Source: Kribbella aluminosa (GTDB lineage Bacteria > Actinomycetota > Actinomycetes > Propionibacteriales > Kribbellaceae). Taken from it: a stretch of DNA of 64,000 nt. The stretch covers positions 310,001 to 374,000 of the forward strand of contig NZ_JAGINT010000001.1 of the NCBI RefSeq assembly GCF_017876295.1, in the 5' to 3' direction. Positions 1-8,190 of the stretch are shown piece after piece. Made by a program: the position numbers and the translations under genes. A model generated the notes under the pieces. It was not told the DNA's origin. It worked only from the letters and a program-made list of their open reading frames with translations, and made no database searches. How positions within the stretch are numbered: position 1 is the first letter of the stretch; every line of letters starts with the position of its first letter.

Positions 1-2
1 AT

Positions 3-689
3 CTCGGCGCGGAGCTCGCGACGTACCGGAAATGGGTCGCCGAACGGCGTGTCGACGGCGTGATCGTGGTCGACCTCCGCGTCGGCGACCCGCGGATCCC
101 GGTACTGCGGAAGCTCGGTCTGCCGGCCGTCCTGGTCGGCGACCCGGCGCTGGCGGACGGCATGCCGTGCGTGTGGACGGACAGTACGGCGGCGATGACC
201 GCGGCGCTCGATCACGTCGCGTCCCTCGGCCACAAGGTGATCGCGCGGATCGCCGGACCGCCCGAGTTCGGTGACGTCTGGATCCGCGACCAGGCCTTCG
301 ACGCCGCCGTACGCCGGCTCGGGCTGACCGCGGTCACCCGGCACACCGACTACTCCGCGGCCGCCGGCGCCGCCGCCACCCGTGAGGTCTTGGCCGGGCA
401 TCCGACCGCGATCGTCTACGACAACGACCTGATGGCGGTCGCCGGACTGGCCGTCGTCCAGGCGCTCGAGCTACGCATCCCGGACGACCTCACGCTGGTC
501 GCCTGGGACGACTCGACGCTCTGCCGGATCACCCACCCGACGCTGACCGCGCTCAGCCACAACGTCGTCGGGTACGGCGCCGAGGTCACCCGCCGCCTGT
601 TCGACGTACTGGCCGGGGCTCAGCCGCAGGCGCACCTGTACTCGACGCCGCTGCTCATCATCCGGGAGAGCTCGGCACGCAGGCCGTGA
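3..689 (+). CDS. LacI-family transcriptional regulator, C-terminal part (5' end outside window)
   Basis: The reading frame is open from base 3 and continues off the left edge, so only the effector-binding part is present (about 228 residues). The visible protein has the periplasmic-binding-protein-like fold typical of LacI/GalR regulators: a GVIVVD strand, the TDSTAAMTAALDHVASLGHKVIARI segment type, the AIVYDNDLMAVAGL motif in which the Asp normally contacts sugar, and the late VAWDDS strand. The DNA-binding domain is missing from the window. The 3' end overlaps the convergent molybdopterin oxidoreductase gene by 32 bp. Its target is unknown because its upstream neighbours are not visible. 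Confidence 0.85.
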   Translation, partial: LGAELATYRKWVAERRVDGVIVVDLRVGDPRIPVLRKLGLPAVLVGDPALADGMPCVWTDSTAAMTAALDHVASLGHKVIARIAGPPEFGDVWIRDQAFDAAVRRLGLTAVTRHTDYSAAAGAAATREVLAGHPTAIVYDNDLMAVAGLAVVQALELRIPDDLTLVAWDDSTLCRITHPTLTALSHNVVGYGAEVTRRLFDVLAGAQPQAHLYSTPLLIIRESSARRP

Positions 690-2763
690 CGGTGACCGGT
701 ACGCCGTTGACCGCGGCCGTGCCGGACGTCGGATCGATCAGGGCGCTGTCGGTGATGTCGTTGATGCTCTGGCCGGCGACCTGGTTCGCGACGGTCAGCC
801 GGGAGCCGTCCCGGTTGTGGCCGAAGCCGTGCGGCAGGCTGACCACGCCGCGCATGATGTCGTTGCTGGCGGCAACTTCCACGGAGATCGAGCCGGCCGC
901 GGAGGTGATCGTGACGAGCTGGCCGTCGGCGAGGTCGCGGTCGGCCAGGTCGTGCGGGTGCATCAGCAGCTGGTGCCGCGGCCGGCCCTTCACCAGCCGC
1001 GCGGAGTTGTGCATCCAGGAGTTGTTGTTCCGCAGGTGCCGGCGCCCGATCAGCAACAGCTCGTCGGCGGACAGCGGTTGCAGGGCGTCCAGCCGGGGCA
1101 GGTCGTCGAGGATCATCCGCTGTGCCAGGTCGATCCGCTTCGACGTCTTGTGCAACGCCCCGGGCAGTGCGGGCTGCAGCGGCCCGAGGTCGATCCCGCC
1201 CGGCGAGCGTCGCAGTTTCCCGACCGACAACCGGTACGGCCCGATCCGCAGCCCGGCGTCGACGATCCAGCGCGGCGGCACCCGCAGCCGTGCCGTCGCC
1301 TCGGCGCGACGCCGGCTCCAGGGAGTACGCCGTACCAGCGCCAGGCCGAGGTCGCGGAAGATCTCCCAGTCGTGCCGCGCCGTCGCGGGCTTCGGGAGGA
1401 CGGCGTCGTTCCACCGGGCCGTGTTCCGGACCGCCAACTGGTGGAAAACGATGTCGTAGTGGTCGCGTTCCAGCGGTGGCGCCGGCGGCAGGATCACGTC
1501 GGCGTGCCGGGTCGTCTCGTTGATGTACGGATCCACCGCGACCATGAAGTCCAGCGACCCGAGCGCCTCGTCCAGCCGGCGCCCGTCCGGCGTCGACAGC
1601 ACCGGGTTGCCGGCGACCGTCACCAGCGCCCGGATCTGCCCGTCGCCGGGAGTCAGGATCTCCTCGGCCATCGTCGACACCGGCAACTCGCCGCCGAACT
1701 CGGGAAGCCCGCGCACCCGGCTCTTCCACACCCCGACATGTCCGCGGCCCAGGCCGAGCAGCGTGTTCACCGCCGGTCGCGGGAACATCGTGCCGCCGGG
1801 CCGGTCGAGGTTCCCGGTGATGATGTTGAGCACCTGGATCGCCCACTGGCAGATCGCCCCGAACTGCTGTGTCGACACCCCTACCCGCCCGTAACAGGCC
1901 GCCCGCTCGGCCGTCGCGAACTCGGTCGCCACCCGCTGGATCACCGCGGCCGGGATCCCGGTGATCGCGGCCGCGCGTTCCGGCGTCCACTTCTCCACCT
2001 CGGCCTCGACCGTCGCCAGACCGTCGACGTACTCCGCGGGATGCGCGAAACCCTGCGAGATCACCTCGTGGATCAATGCCAGCAGGAATGCCGCATCCGT
2101 CCCCGGACGGACGAAATGATGCTCGTCGGAAACCGCCGCGGTCTCGGTCCGGCGTGGATCGACGACCAGCACCTTTCCGCCGCGTTTCCGCAACTCCTTC
2201 AAACGTTTTCCGAAACCCGGCGCGGTCATCATGCTGCCGTTCGACGCGAGCGGATTCGCGCCGAGCATCAGCAGGTACGACGTACGGTCGATGTCCGGTA
2301 CCGGAACCATCAGCTGGTGCCCGTACAGCAGGTACGACGACAGCATCTGCGGCAGCTGGTCGATCGACGTCGCGCTGAACCGGTTCCGGGTCCGCAGCTG
2401 CCGGACCATCGTCGGCATGTGCGTGAGCGCGCCGAGGCTGTGCACGTTCGGGTTACCCAGGTAGACGCCGACGGAGTTCCGCCCGTGCTCCCGCTGGATC
2501 CCGGTCAGCCGGTCGGCGATCAGCTCGTACGCCGCGTCCCACCCGATCGGCTGCCAGCCGTCGGACGTCCGGCGTACCGGCGTCGTCAACCGGTCCGGGT
2601 CGTCCTGGAGATCGCGGAGCGCGACCGCCTTCGGACAGATGTGACCGCGGGACAGCGGATCCGACTCGTCGCCGCGGATGTCGGTCACCCGGCCGTCCTC
2701 GACCGTCACCAGCACACCGCAGATCGCTTCACACAGGTTGCAGGACGTCCGCCGTACGGTCAT
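658..2763 (-). CDS. Molybdopterin-dependent oxidoreductase (formate dehydrogenase/nitrate reductase superfamily)
   Basis: This 701-residue protein begins with a ferredoxin-like [4Fe-4S] site, Cys8, Cys11, Cys15 and Cys43 (motif CNLCEAIC ... HICPKA), followed by the bis-MGD-binding domains of the DMSO reductase superfamily. A late YxNETTxxADVILPP segment and a C-terminal cofactor-binding domain with RxPRHQLLMHPHDLAD follow. There is no Tat or Sec signal, so it should act in the cytoplasm. No redox partner subunit lies beside it, and I cannot assign the substrate. Proteins of this length and layout are usually annotated as formate-dehydrogenase-like or simply molybdopterin oxidoreductases. The molybdate uptake genes at 16.9-19.9 kb could supply its metal. 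The ATG start is adjacent to the Cys motif, as usual for the family. Confidence 0.9.
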   Translation of the reverse strand: MTVRRTSCNLCEAICGVLVTVEDGRVTDIRGDESDPLSRGHICPKAVALRDLQDDPDRLTTPVRRTSDGWQPIGWDAAYELIADRLTGIQREHGRNSVGVYLGNPNVHSLGALTHMPTMVRQLRTRNRFSATSIDQLPQMLSSYLLYGHQLMVPVPDIDRTSYLLMLGANPLASNGSMMTAPGFGKRLKELRKRGGKVLVVDPRRTETAAVSDEHHFVRPGTDAAFLLALIHEVISQGFAHPAEYVDGLATVEAEVEKWTPERAAAITGIPAAVIQRVATEFATAERAACYGRVGVSTQQFGAICQWAIQVLNIITGNLDRPGGTMFPRPAVNTLLGLGRGHVGVWKSRVRGLPEFGGELPVSTMAEEILTPGDGQIRALVTVAGNPVLSTPDGRRLDEALGSLDFMVAVDPYINETTRHADVILPPAPPLERDHYDIVFHQLAVRNTARWNDAVLPKPATARHDWEIFRDLGLALVRRTPWSRRRAEATARLRVPPRWIVDAGLRIGPYRLSVGKLRRSPGGIDLGPLQPALPGALHKTSKRIDLAQRMILDDLPRLDALQPLSADELLLIGRRHLRNNNSWMHNSARLVKGRPRHQLLMHPHDLADRDLADGQLVTITSAAGSISVEVAASNDIMRGVVSLPHGFGHNRDGSRLTVANQVAGQSINDITDSALIDPTSGTAAVNGVPVTVTACVPSSPG

Positions 2764-2795
2764 CCACTCAAACTACCCCCGGGTAGCCGGAGCCG

Positions 2796-3311
2796 CTACG
2801 AGTCGAAGCGTGCCTCGTCGAGCCGGCCGAGGATCGCGTCCACGGTCTCGCCGACCGACAGGTCCGAGTTGTCCAGCCACAACCCGCGCCGCGGACTGAA
2901 GGCATGCAGCTCGTAGTCGAGCTCGTCGACCAGATGACGCGCACCGCCGATCCGGCCGGAGATCACCTCCGGCCGCGGCGTCAGTACGACGAGATAGCGC
3001 GGCCTGGTCCGGATCCCGTCCAGGAACTCGCGCAGCAACTCACCGATCACCACGTCCTGCAGGACCACGGTGAACCCGGCGCGCGCGTACTCGTCGGCGG
3101 AAAGGCAGGCGAGCCGGTAGCGCAGCTGCAACTGCCGCTGGGCCGCGATCACGTCGTCGGCCATCGAGGCCTGCCCACTCACGATCATCCGCCGGAAAAC
3201 GTCCCCCCGAAGATGCACGCCGTACTGGAACCTCTCGGCGAGCATCTGGGACACCGACGACTTCCCCGCCGCCATGATTCCGCTGACGACGATCACCCCC
3301 TCGGACTCCAT
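2796..3311 (-). CDS. P-loop NTPase / AAA_33-type small-molecule kinase-like protein
   Basis: A 171-residue protein with an N-terminal Walker A loop, GIMAAGKSS (Gly11-Ser19), preceded by a hydrophobic beta strand. A later strand, TVVLQDVVI, may carry the second acidic site. The size and the lid-like Arg-rich stretch (RPEVISGRIGGARH) match the chloramphenicol phosphotransferase/AAA_33 group, cytosolic enzymes that phosphorylate small molecules. The substrate cannot be read from the sequence. It lies 32 bp upstream of the molybdopterin oxidoreductase on the same strand, so the two may be co-transcribed, but no functional link is evident. Confidence 0.7.
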   Translation of the reverse strand: MESEGVIVVSGIMAAGKSSVSQMLAERFQYGVHLRGDVFRRMIVSGQASMADDVIAAQRQLQLRYRLACLSADEYARAGFTVVLQDVVIGELLREFLDGIRTRPRYLVVLTPRPEVISGRIGGARHLVDELDYELHAFSPRRGLWLDNSDLSVGETVDAILGRLDEARFDS

Positions 3312-3389
3312 GCGGCGATCGTGCCACGTGCCGCTGTGGTTTTGGTCCGGCGTCGGCGATTCTTGTCGAAAACCCAGGTTTGTAAGGGC

Positions 3390-3989
3390 TTAGGCCAGCA
3401 GTGACTCGACGTGGTGTCTCGTCAACTGTCGGACACGGGCCGGGGTGGTGCGGTCCGGCTGGATCGCCGCGTGCAGGGCGAGTCCGTCGAGCAGGGCGTG
3501 CAACCGTTCGGCCTCACGGCGCACGTCGAGGCCGTCCTTGAGCAGGCCGGCGTCGGCCAGTGCGCGGATCAGCGACGCGCACAGTTCGCGGAGCTCGTTG
3601 TGCACGGTGTCGATGTGGGCATGCAGCGTGCCGGCGCCGGTCTCGGCCTGGGCCTGTGCCATGAACGCCAGCCAGATGTCGAACTCCGCGCGGCGCTCCT
3701 CGTCCAGCGGCAGCACCTCGTCGAGGTAGCGCAGCACGATGGCCGGCACGCTGCCCTTGGGCGCGATCGCGCTGATCCGCTCGGTGACCCGTCGCGACAC
3801 CAGGTCCATCGCGAAGCTGAGCAGGCCGTCCTGATCGGGGAAGTAGTAGCGCACCGCGCCCGCGGACCAGCCGGCCTCGGCGGCGATCGTGCGCACCGAC
3901 GCGGCCCGGATCCCGTCCCGGCGGACCACCCGCCAGAGCGCCTCGGCGATCTCCTCGCGGCGGGTGGCGTGGTCGACGATCTTCGGCAT
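3390..3989 (-). CDS. TetR-family transcriptional regulator
   Basis: A 199-residue regulator whose N-terminal HTH runs roughly over residues 10-55, with the typical TIAAEAGWSAGAVRYYF recognition segment. The rest is a helical ligand-binding domain. It is transcribed away from the membrane-protein gene at 4067 with about 77 bp between them, which suggests that it controls that gene and itself. The intergenic DNA carries a candidate palindromic operator (4004-4033). Family members are usually repressors released by a small ligand; the ligand here is unknown. Confidence 0.9.
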   Translation of the reverse strand: MPKIVDHATRREEIAEALWRVVRRDGIRAASVRTIAAEAGWSAGAVRYYFPDQDGLLSFAMDLVSRRVTERISAIAPKGSVPAIVLRYLDEVLPLDEERRAEFDIWLAFMAQAQAETGAGTLHAHIDTVHNELRELCASLIRALADAGLLKDGLDVRREAERLHALLDGLALHAAIQPDRTTPARVRQLTRHHVESLLA

Positions 3990-4003
3990 GGAATCCTTTT
4001 TAG

Positions 4004-4033
4004 CACAGTTGTGTTAGTCTCGTTTACAACACA
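4004..4033. promoter_or_regulatory. Candidate TetR operator between divergent genes
   Basis: TGTGTT at 4010-4015 is mirrored by AACACA at 4028-4033, and the segment around 4004-4013 is itself a near-palindrome (CACAGTTGTG). The element lies between the TetR gene and the divergent membrane-protein gene, the usual site for autoregulation. The assignment rests on position and symmetry only. Confidence 0.4.
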
Positions 4034-4066
4034 GTCGTACTGAAACAATCTCCGGAGGGGGAGACC

Positions 4067-4603
4067 GTGCTGCTCGCTGTGATCGCGGCGTGTGAGATCG
4101 GCTTCTGGGTGTTGCTGGCCGCGGGCCTGGTGACGCGGTACCTGCTGCGGCTGCGCAGGACCGGGATGGTGCTGCTCGCCGCCGTACCGCTGGTCGACGT
4201 CGTGCTGCTGGTGGCGAGCGTCGTGGATATCCAGCGCGGCGCGGCGCCGTCGTTCAAGCACTCGCTGGCCGCGATCTTCGTCGGCGTCAGCGTCGGCTTC
4301 GGCCATCAGACGCTGAAGTGGGCGGACAAGTGGGCCGCGCACTTCATGGCCGGTGCGCCACGCCCGGCGAAGCTGCCGAAGAAGGGACCGGAGCGCGCCC
4401 GGCACGAACGCGCCGGCTGGCTCCGGCACCTGATCTCGTACGGCGTCGGCGTCGGCCTCATGCTCGTCCTCGGCCTGCTCTCCGGACGCGGGTACGACGC
4501 GCTGCTCGCGCCCGCGGGACCGTGGACGCTGGTGCTGGTGATCGACGCGATCGTCTCGTTCAGCTACTCGTTCTCCCGGTCCGAGGAGAAACAGTCGGTG
4601 TGA
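4067..4603 (+). CDS. Multi-pass membrane protein of unknown function
   Basis: A 178-residue protein with four to five hydrophobic segments: about residues 1-24, 33-55, 65-85, 122-142 and 147-168. A basic cytosolic loop around residues 100-120 is rich in Lys/Arg/Pro. I do not recognise a family motif. The GTG start is preceded by a strong Shine-Dalgarno sequence (GGAGGGGGAG). It is divergent from a TetR gene that probably regulates it, a context often seen for small transport or stress-response membrane proteins. Confidence 0.7.
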   Translation: MLLAVIAACEIGFWVLLAAGLVTRYLLRLRRTGMVLLAAVPLVDVVLLVASVVDIQRGAAPSFKHSLAAIFVGVSVGFGHQTLKWADKWAAHFMAGAPRPAKLPKKGPERARHERAGWLRHLISYGVGVGLMLVLGLLSGRGYDALLAPAGPWTLVLVIDAIVSFSYSFSRSEEKQSV

Positions 4604-4643
4604 CCTCCAAGGTCCGTGCGGTTACTCGTCGTACATTTCCAGC

Positions 4644-5288
4644 ATGACAACGGGTGGGCGGGTCTGGGCTGCGGTGACCGTGGCGGTAGTGGCGTGCGGG
4701 ATCGTCATCCAGTTGTTCGTGACGGCGAACGGCCCCGGTGACGGCTTCTTCACGGACAACCCGGAGCGGGTCTTCAACGTGTTCGCGTACTTCACCATCC
4801 AGTCGAACCTGCTGCTCGGCGGTACGGCGCTGATGCTGGTGATGCAGCCGGATCGCCCGGAGTCGACTCTCCTCAAGACGCTGCGGCTGAACGGCGTGCT
4901 GTGCATCGCGGTGACCGGGATCGTCTACCACACGGTGCTGGCCGGTCTGGGCCACCTGCACGGGTGGGCGGAGGTGGCGAACTTCCTGCTGCACACGACG
5001 GCCCCGGTGGTCGGCGTACTGGGCTGGCTGCTGTTCGGCCCGCGCGGCACGATCGACTGGCGGATCGTCGGGTGGTCGGTCGTGTACCCGCTGCTCTGGC
5101 TGGTGTTCACGCTGATCCGCGGTGCGTTCGTCGGGTTCTACCCGTACCCGTTCGTGAACGTCGACGAGCACGGGTACGGACGGGTGCTGCTGAACTGTCT
5201 GCTGGTGGCGGTACTGTTCCTGGCTCTGGCGGCCGGGGCGAACACGCTCGACCGCCGCTTGCGCCGGAAGAGAACCGTCGAAAGGTAG
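4644..5288 (+). CDS. Pr6Pr-family (FAR-17a/AIG1-like) integral membrane protein
   Basis: A 214-residue protein with about six transmembrane helices. The conserved pattern FNVFAYFTIQSNLLLG after the first helix, a GIVYHTVLAG helix, and a YPYPFVNVDEHGYGRV motif before the last helix identify the Pr6Pr family, relatives of eukaryotic FAR-17a/AIG1 proteins. Some eukaryotic relatives are lipid hydrolases, but the bacterial role is not established. It is followed after only 4 bp by the methyltransferase gene and is probably co-transcribed with it. Confidence 0.8.
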   Translation: MTTGGRVWAAVTVAVVACGIVIQLFVTANGPGDGFFTDNPERVFNVFAYFTIQSNLLLGGTALMLVMQPDRPESTLLKTLRLNGVLCIAVTGIVYHTVLAGLGHLHGWAEVANFLLHTTAPVVGVLGWLLFGPRGTIDWRIVGWSVVYPLLWLVFTLIRGAFVGFYPYPFVNVDEHGYGRVLLNCLLVAVLFLALAAGANTLDRRLRRKRTVER

Positions 5289-5292
5289 ACCC

Positions 5293-5943
5293 GTGCTGGT
5301 GACCTCGCGCTCGTACGCCGAGTACGAAGCGATGTTCGACCTGAAGGAACTCCCCGAATCCGTGCTCGACTGCTGCGCGGGCGGCGCCGGCTTCACCGCC
5401 GAGGCCGCGGCCCGCGGGGTGGACGCGATCGCGGCCGATCCGGCGTACGAGCTGGAGCATCCCGAGCTCGTCGACAGCGTCCGGAAGAGCCTGCCGGCCA
5501 CCTCGGGGATCGTGGACGAGCACCACGGGAGTTTCGTCTGGCACTGGTACGGATCACCGGAGCGGAAGGATCAGTACCGGATCGAGGCCGCCGACCGGTT
5601 CCTGCAGGACGTCGCGGCGGCACCGGAGCGGTACGTCGCCGCGGGGCTGCCCGAGCTGCCGTTCGGCGACCGCCGGTTCGAGCTGGTGCTGTGCTCGCAC
5701 CTGCTGTTCACCTGGGCCGACAAGTACGACCGGGACTGGCACACGGACGCGTTGCGGGAGCTGATCCGGGTCAGCAACGCCGAGGTGCGGATCTTCCCGC
5801 TGGTGCGGCAGGGTGACGGCGAGCCGATCGCCTGGTTGCCGGAGCTGCTGGCGTCGCTCGAGGGTGTGACCTGCGAGATCCGCAAGGTCCCCTACGAGTT
5901 CCAGGCCGGCGCGAACGAGATGCTGGTCATCGCCCGCAACTGA
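5293..5943 (+). CDS. Class I SAM-dependent methyltransferase-like protein
   Basis: A 216-residue protein with a GTG start preceded by AAAGG. The N-terminal half has the SAM-site pattern VLDCCAGGAGFTAEAAARG, followed by an acidic strand end (IAADPAY). The post-motif strand is FELVLCSHLLFTW. The C-terminal half includes LRELIRVSNAEVRIFPLV, a layout seen in a group of class I methyltransferase-like proteins of unassigned substrate. It sits directly after the Pr6Pr membrane gene. A perfect inverted repeat follows it and probably ends transcription. Confidence 0.75.
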   Translation: MLVTSRSYAEYEAMFDLKELPESVLDCCAGGAGFTAEAAARGVDAIAADPAYELEHPELVDSVRKSLPATSGIVDEHHGSFVWHWYGSPERKDQYRIEAADRFLQDVAAAPERYVAAGLPELPFGDRRFELVLCSHLLFTWADKYDRDWHTDALRELIRVSNAEVRIFPLVRQGDGEPIAWLPELLASLEGVTCEIRKVPYEFQAGANEMLVIARN

Positions 5944-5954
5944 AGTGTGCGGAG

Positions 5955-5999
5955 GGCCGGATGGACAGGGGAGGACGGTCTACCGCTGTCCATCCGGCC
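5955..5999. terminator. Bidirectional hairpin terminator between convergent genes
   Basis: GGCCGGATGGACAG (5955-5968) and CTGTCCATCCGGCC (5986-5999) form a perfect 14-bp stem with a 17-nt loop. It lies between the methyltransferase (plus) and the LysM/transglycosylase gene (minus). There is no U-tract, as is common for high-GC actinobacterial hairpins. Confidence 0.7.
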
Positions 6000-6004
6000 T
6001 GGTG

Positions 6005-6673
6005 TCAGCGGAGGAACCTGCCGCAGACCGGCCACGGGGAGGCGCCGCGCTGCGAGTACAGCTTCTTCGCCCGCATCAGCTGCTCGCCGGCCGACGCGTT
6101 CGTCGGGTTGCCGGAGCCGCCGACGCTGCGCCAGGTCTGCAGGTCGAACTGGAACAGACCGTAGTAGCCACCACCGTTCACAGCGCGCGGGTTGCCGCTG
6201 GACTCACAGTTCGCGACCTGGGCCCAGGCGCCGCTGAGGTTCGCCTTGCCGCCGCCGCCGCCGCCGTTGCTCGCCTGCGGGCGGTCCGCGGAGCGGCTGG
6301 TCCGGTTGCTGTCGGACTTCCGCGTCTGGGACTTCGTTGCGCCGTTGTCCGACTTGTAGCTCTCGGACTTCGGGCTGACCTGCGGGGCCTGGTCCTTGCT
6401 GGCCGAGCTCTTGACGCCGTCGAGGGTCAGCGTCTGCCCGATCAGGATCAGGTTCGGGTCCTTCAGGTGGTTGAGCTGGGCCAGCTGGTGCCAGTCGGCA
6501 CCGTTCGCCTGCGCGATCTGCGACAGGGTGTCACCGGACTTGACCGTGTAGTCGGCCGCGAAGGCCGAGGCCGTTCCGACGGCGGTGATGCCGGCTCCCA
6601 GACCGGCGATGGAGATGGTTCGGGCCACCCGGCGACTGCTTCGCCGGGCGCGCGCATGTCGAGCCTTGGACAT
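6005..6673 (-). CDS. Secreted LysM and transglycosylase (Rpf-like) cell-wall protein
   Basis: The 222-residue protein starts at an ATG with AAGGAG eight bases upstream. A twin-Arg/Lys-rich N-terminus and a hydrophobic stretch ending SAFAA give an export signal (about residues 1-38). A LysM domain follows (YTVKSGDTLSQIAQANG ... LILIGQTL), which binds peptidoglycan. After a Ser/Lys/Gly-rich linker comes a transglycosylase/resuscitation-promoting-factor-like domain (WAQVANCESSGN, with the catalytic-type Glu in CESS; GYYGLFQFDLQTW). Such proteins cleave peptidoglycan glycan strands during growth or exit from dormancy. Its messenger has a long, strongly structured leader (see 6674-6960). Confidence 0.9.
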   Translation of the reverse strand: MSKARHARARRSSRRVARTISIAGLGAGITAVGTASAFAADYTVKSGDTLSQIAQANGADWHQLAQLNHLKDPNLILIGQTLTLDGVKSSASKDQAPQVSPKSESYKSDNGATKSQTRKSDSNRTSRSADRPQASNGGGGGGKANLSGAWAQVANCESSGNPRAVNGGGYYGLFQFDLQTWRSVGGSGNPTNASAGEQLMRAKKLYSQRGASPWPVCGRFLR

Positions 6674-6960
6674 CTGAAATTGCTCCTTGTGAGCTTGGGC
6701 ATGGTGGAGCACACCAGGCCCCCCGTACAGGGGTGGGGGCACTCGGACCCGTTTCACTGCAGGTAACAGGACAGCGTCCGAATGGTCACGCCCCGGTAAC
6801 GGCGCGACCTGAGCCATCCTCGGTGAGGTTCTCCGGAAACGCAAGTCCAGATCGGAATCTGCCCCGAATTTTTTCCTCGTCCTGAGGTTCGGAAACCCCA
6901 ACAACAGAACGGTTTCCGGCTCTGGCAGAGCGATTTCCGAGGCCCTGAGACCGACCGGTT
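6674..6960 (-). promoter_or_regulatory. Long structured 5' leader of the LysM/transglycosylase gene
   Basis: About 285 non-coding bases lie upstream of the start codon. Read on the minus strand they hold a run of hairpins: CTCTGCCAGAG; GGAAACC pairing with GGTTTCC; CCGAA ... TTCGG enclosing CCTC/GAGG; CAGATTCCGATCTG; and CCCC/GGGG just before the ribosome site. Genes for LysM/Rpf-type enzymes in actinobacteria are often under a c-di-AMP (ydaO) riboswitch, but the hallmark strings of that class that I know are not seen here. It may be a riboswitch of that or another class, or an attenuator. The structure is visible and the function is inferred. Confidence 0.4.
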
Positions 6961-7499
6961 TATCCGTGTTCGAAATAGCGTTCCGGGACCAGTTCCACGG
7001 TCAGATTCCGGACCGTTTCACGCTCAGCATCCGGCCAGGACTCCCACACCTCACGGGCCCACCTGAGCAGGGTCGACTCAACCTCGTCGACGCCCCCGGC
7101 GGTGAGTACGTCGGACGCCGTCAGGTCGCCGACCTGTGGCGGCGGAACGAGCCGCGGCCAGTCGTCGTACGAGTTCGCCATGATGCCGTGCGCGGTCCGG
7201 ACGGCGAGGTTCCCGGAGCCGCGTTCGAGGAACATGTAGAGGCCGTTCAGTGCGAACAGCGGGCCGATCCGCGGGGCGTCCGGGTGTACGTGCTGAGCGC
7301 CGTACGCGTCGATCCGGAGTTGGTGCAGGTAGCCGAGCCGGGCGGCGTTCCCGACCTCGAAGCCGAGCAGCTCGCCGGACACCTCCGCGCACTCCGTGGT
7401 CGCGTTGTACTTCGTCGTACCGGGCCACTCGGTTCGGGGCAGTACGGCGCGGCAGCCTGGACAAACTGTTGACGACTGCGTGTCATCCGGGGAGTTCAC
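6960..7499 (-). CDS. DUF5946-family protein
   Basis: A 179-residue protein from a GTG start. The N-terminal VCPGCRAVLP motif resembles half of a metal-binding knuckle, and the later LRIDAYGAQHVHPDAPRIGP segment is the signature of DUF5946 proteins, whose function is unknown. The rest is a soluble alpha/beta protein with HGIMANSYDDWPRLVPPP. The start is uncertain because the Shine-Dalgarno sequence is weak; I chose the GTG just before the Cys motif. It is divergent from the lanthipeptide regulator gene and need not belong to that cluster. Confidence 0.65.
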   Translation of the reverse strand: MNSPDDTQSSTVCPGCRAVLPRTEWPGTTKYNATTECAEVSGELLGFEVGNAARLGYLHQLRIDAYGAQHVHPDAPRIGPLFALNGLYMFLERGSGNLAVRTAHGIMANSYDDWPRLVPPPQVGDLTASDVLTAGGVDEVESTLLRWAREVWESWPDAERETVRNLTVELVPERYFEHG

Positions 7500-7590
7500 T
7501 CGTTGATCGAAGCACGGGTACCGCCGCCCGGCACGCGGGTTTTCGGCGCTGGGGGCGGCTGAGGCGACGGATGTAATGGGGGCATGAGCG

Positions 7591-8190
7591 GTGATCCGAG
7601 TGGCTCTCGGCCATCGTGGCACGTTGGTGCGAGGTGCACTGGCCGCGGTGCTGGCAAGGGAGAACGACCTGGACGTGGTGGCTGACGTGGACCGCTCCGA
7701 GGACGTGCTCCAGGTGGCGGGCCGGCGTCCGGACGTGTTCCTGCTCGACCCGCAACTGCCCGGCCGGATCCGGATCGAGGAGCTCTGCCGCAAACTCGCC
7801 GGCCGTGGCGTGCTGGTGCTGATCGACCACGAGGCGATCCCCGCGACAAGCCTCGCGCTGGTCAAGCAGGCGCCGCGGATCGGGCTGATCGCGACGGATG
7901 CCACCACCGACCAGCTGGTCCAGGCGGTCCGCGACGTGGCGAAGGGGCTGCCGGTGGTCGACGTACGGCTGGCTGTGGCCGCTCTGAAGGCCGGGGACAA
8001 CCCGCTGACGGACCGTGAGTGCGAGGTGCTGCGTCAGGTCACCACCGGAGCGACCGCCCAGGAGGTGGCCCGCACACTCAGCCTCAGCGCCGGCACGGTC
8101 CGCAACTACCTGTCCCGGATCCTCACGAAGACAGGTTCGCGAAGCCGCATCGAGGCGATCCGGAAGGCTTACGAGGCCGGCTGGATCTGA
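7591..8190 (+). CDS. NarL/LuxR-type response regulator with degenerate receiver domain, RamR-like, probable lanthipeptide cluster activator
   Basis: A 199-residue protein from a GTG start. An N-terminal receiver-like domain (about 1-120) is followed by a LuxR-type HTH (about 135-195; LTDRECEVLRQVTTG ... GTVRNYLSRILTKTGSRSR). The Asp that would be phosphorylated is present at residue 53 (FLLDPQLPG). The acidic pair normally near residues 8-9 is replaced by His-Arg (ALGHRG), and the conserved Lys near residue 100 seems to be absent. It is therefore an atypical response regulator, possibly phosphorylation-independent. It converges on the ABC gene of the lanthipeptide operon with a 22-bp overlap. 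A NarL-type regulator next to a lanKC operon is the arrangement of ramR in the SapB locus, so I infer control of this cluster. Confidence 0.85.
   Translation: MIRVALGHRGTLVRGALAAVLARENDLDVVADVDRSEDVLQVAGRRPDVFLLDPQLPGRIRIEELCRKLAGRGVLVLIDHEAIPATSLALVKQAPRIGLIATDATTDQLVQAVRDVAKGLPVVDVRLAVAALKAGDNPLTDRECEVLRQVTTGATAQEVARTLSLSAGTVRNYLSRILTKTGSRSRIEAIRKAYEAGWI

Noticed and set aside
817..2916. Long plus-strand open frame (699 codons) opposite the molybdopterin oxidoreductase
   Set aside because: It is the antisense of a clear gene, rich in Arg/His/Gln/Pro, and has no motif. Such antisense frames are common in DNA with high GC at third codon positions.
4560..5501. Minus-strand open frame of 313 codons across the Pr6Pr and methyltransferase genes
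   Set aside because: It runs antisense to two genes with recognisable motifs and shows no domain.
6674..6960. Firm call of a ydaO (c-di-AMP) riboswitch before the LysM gene
   Set aside because: The gene context fits, but the conserved strings I know for this class were not found, so only a structured leader is reported.
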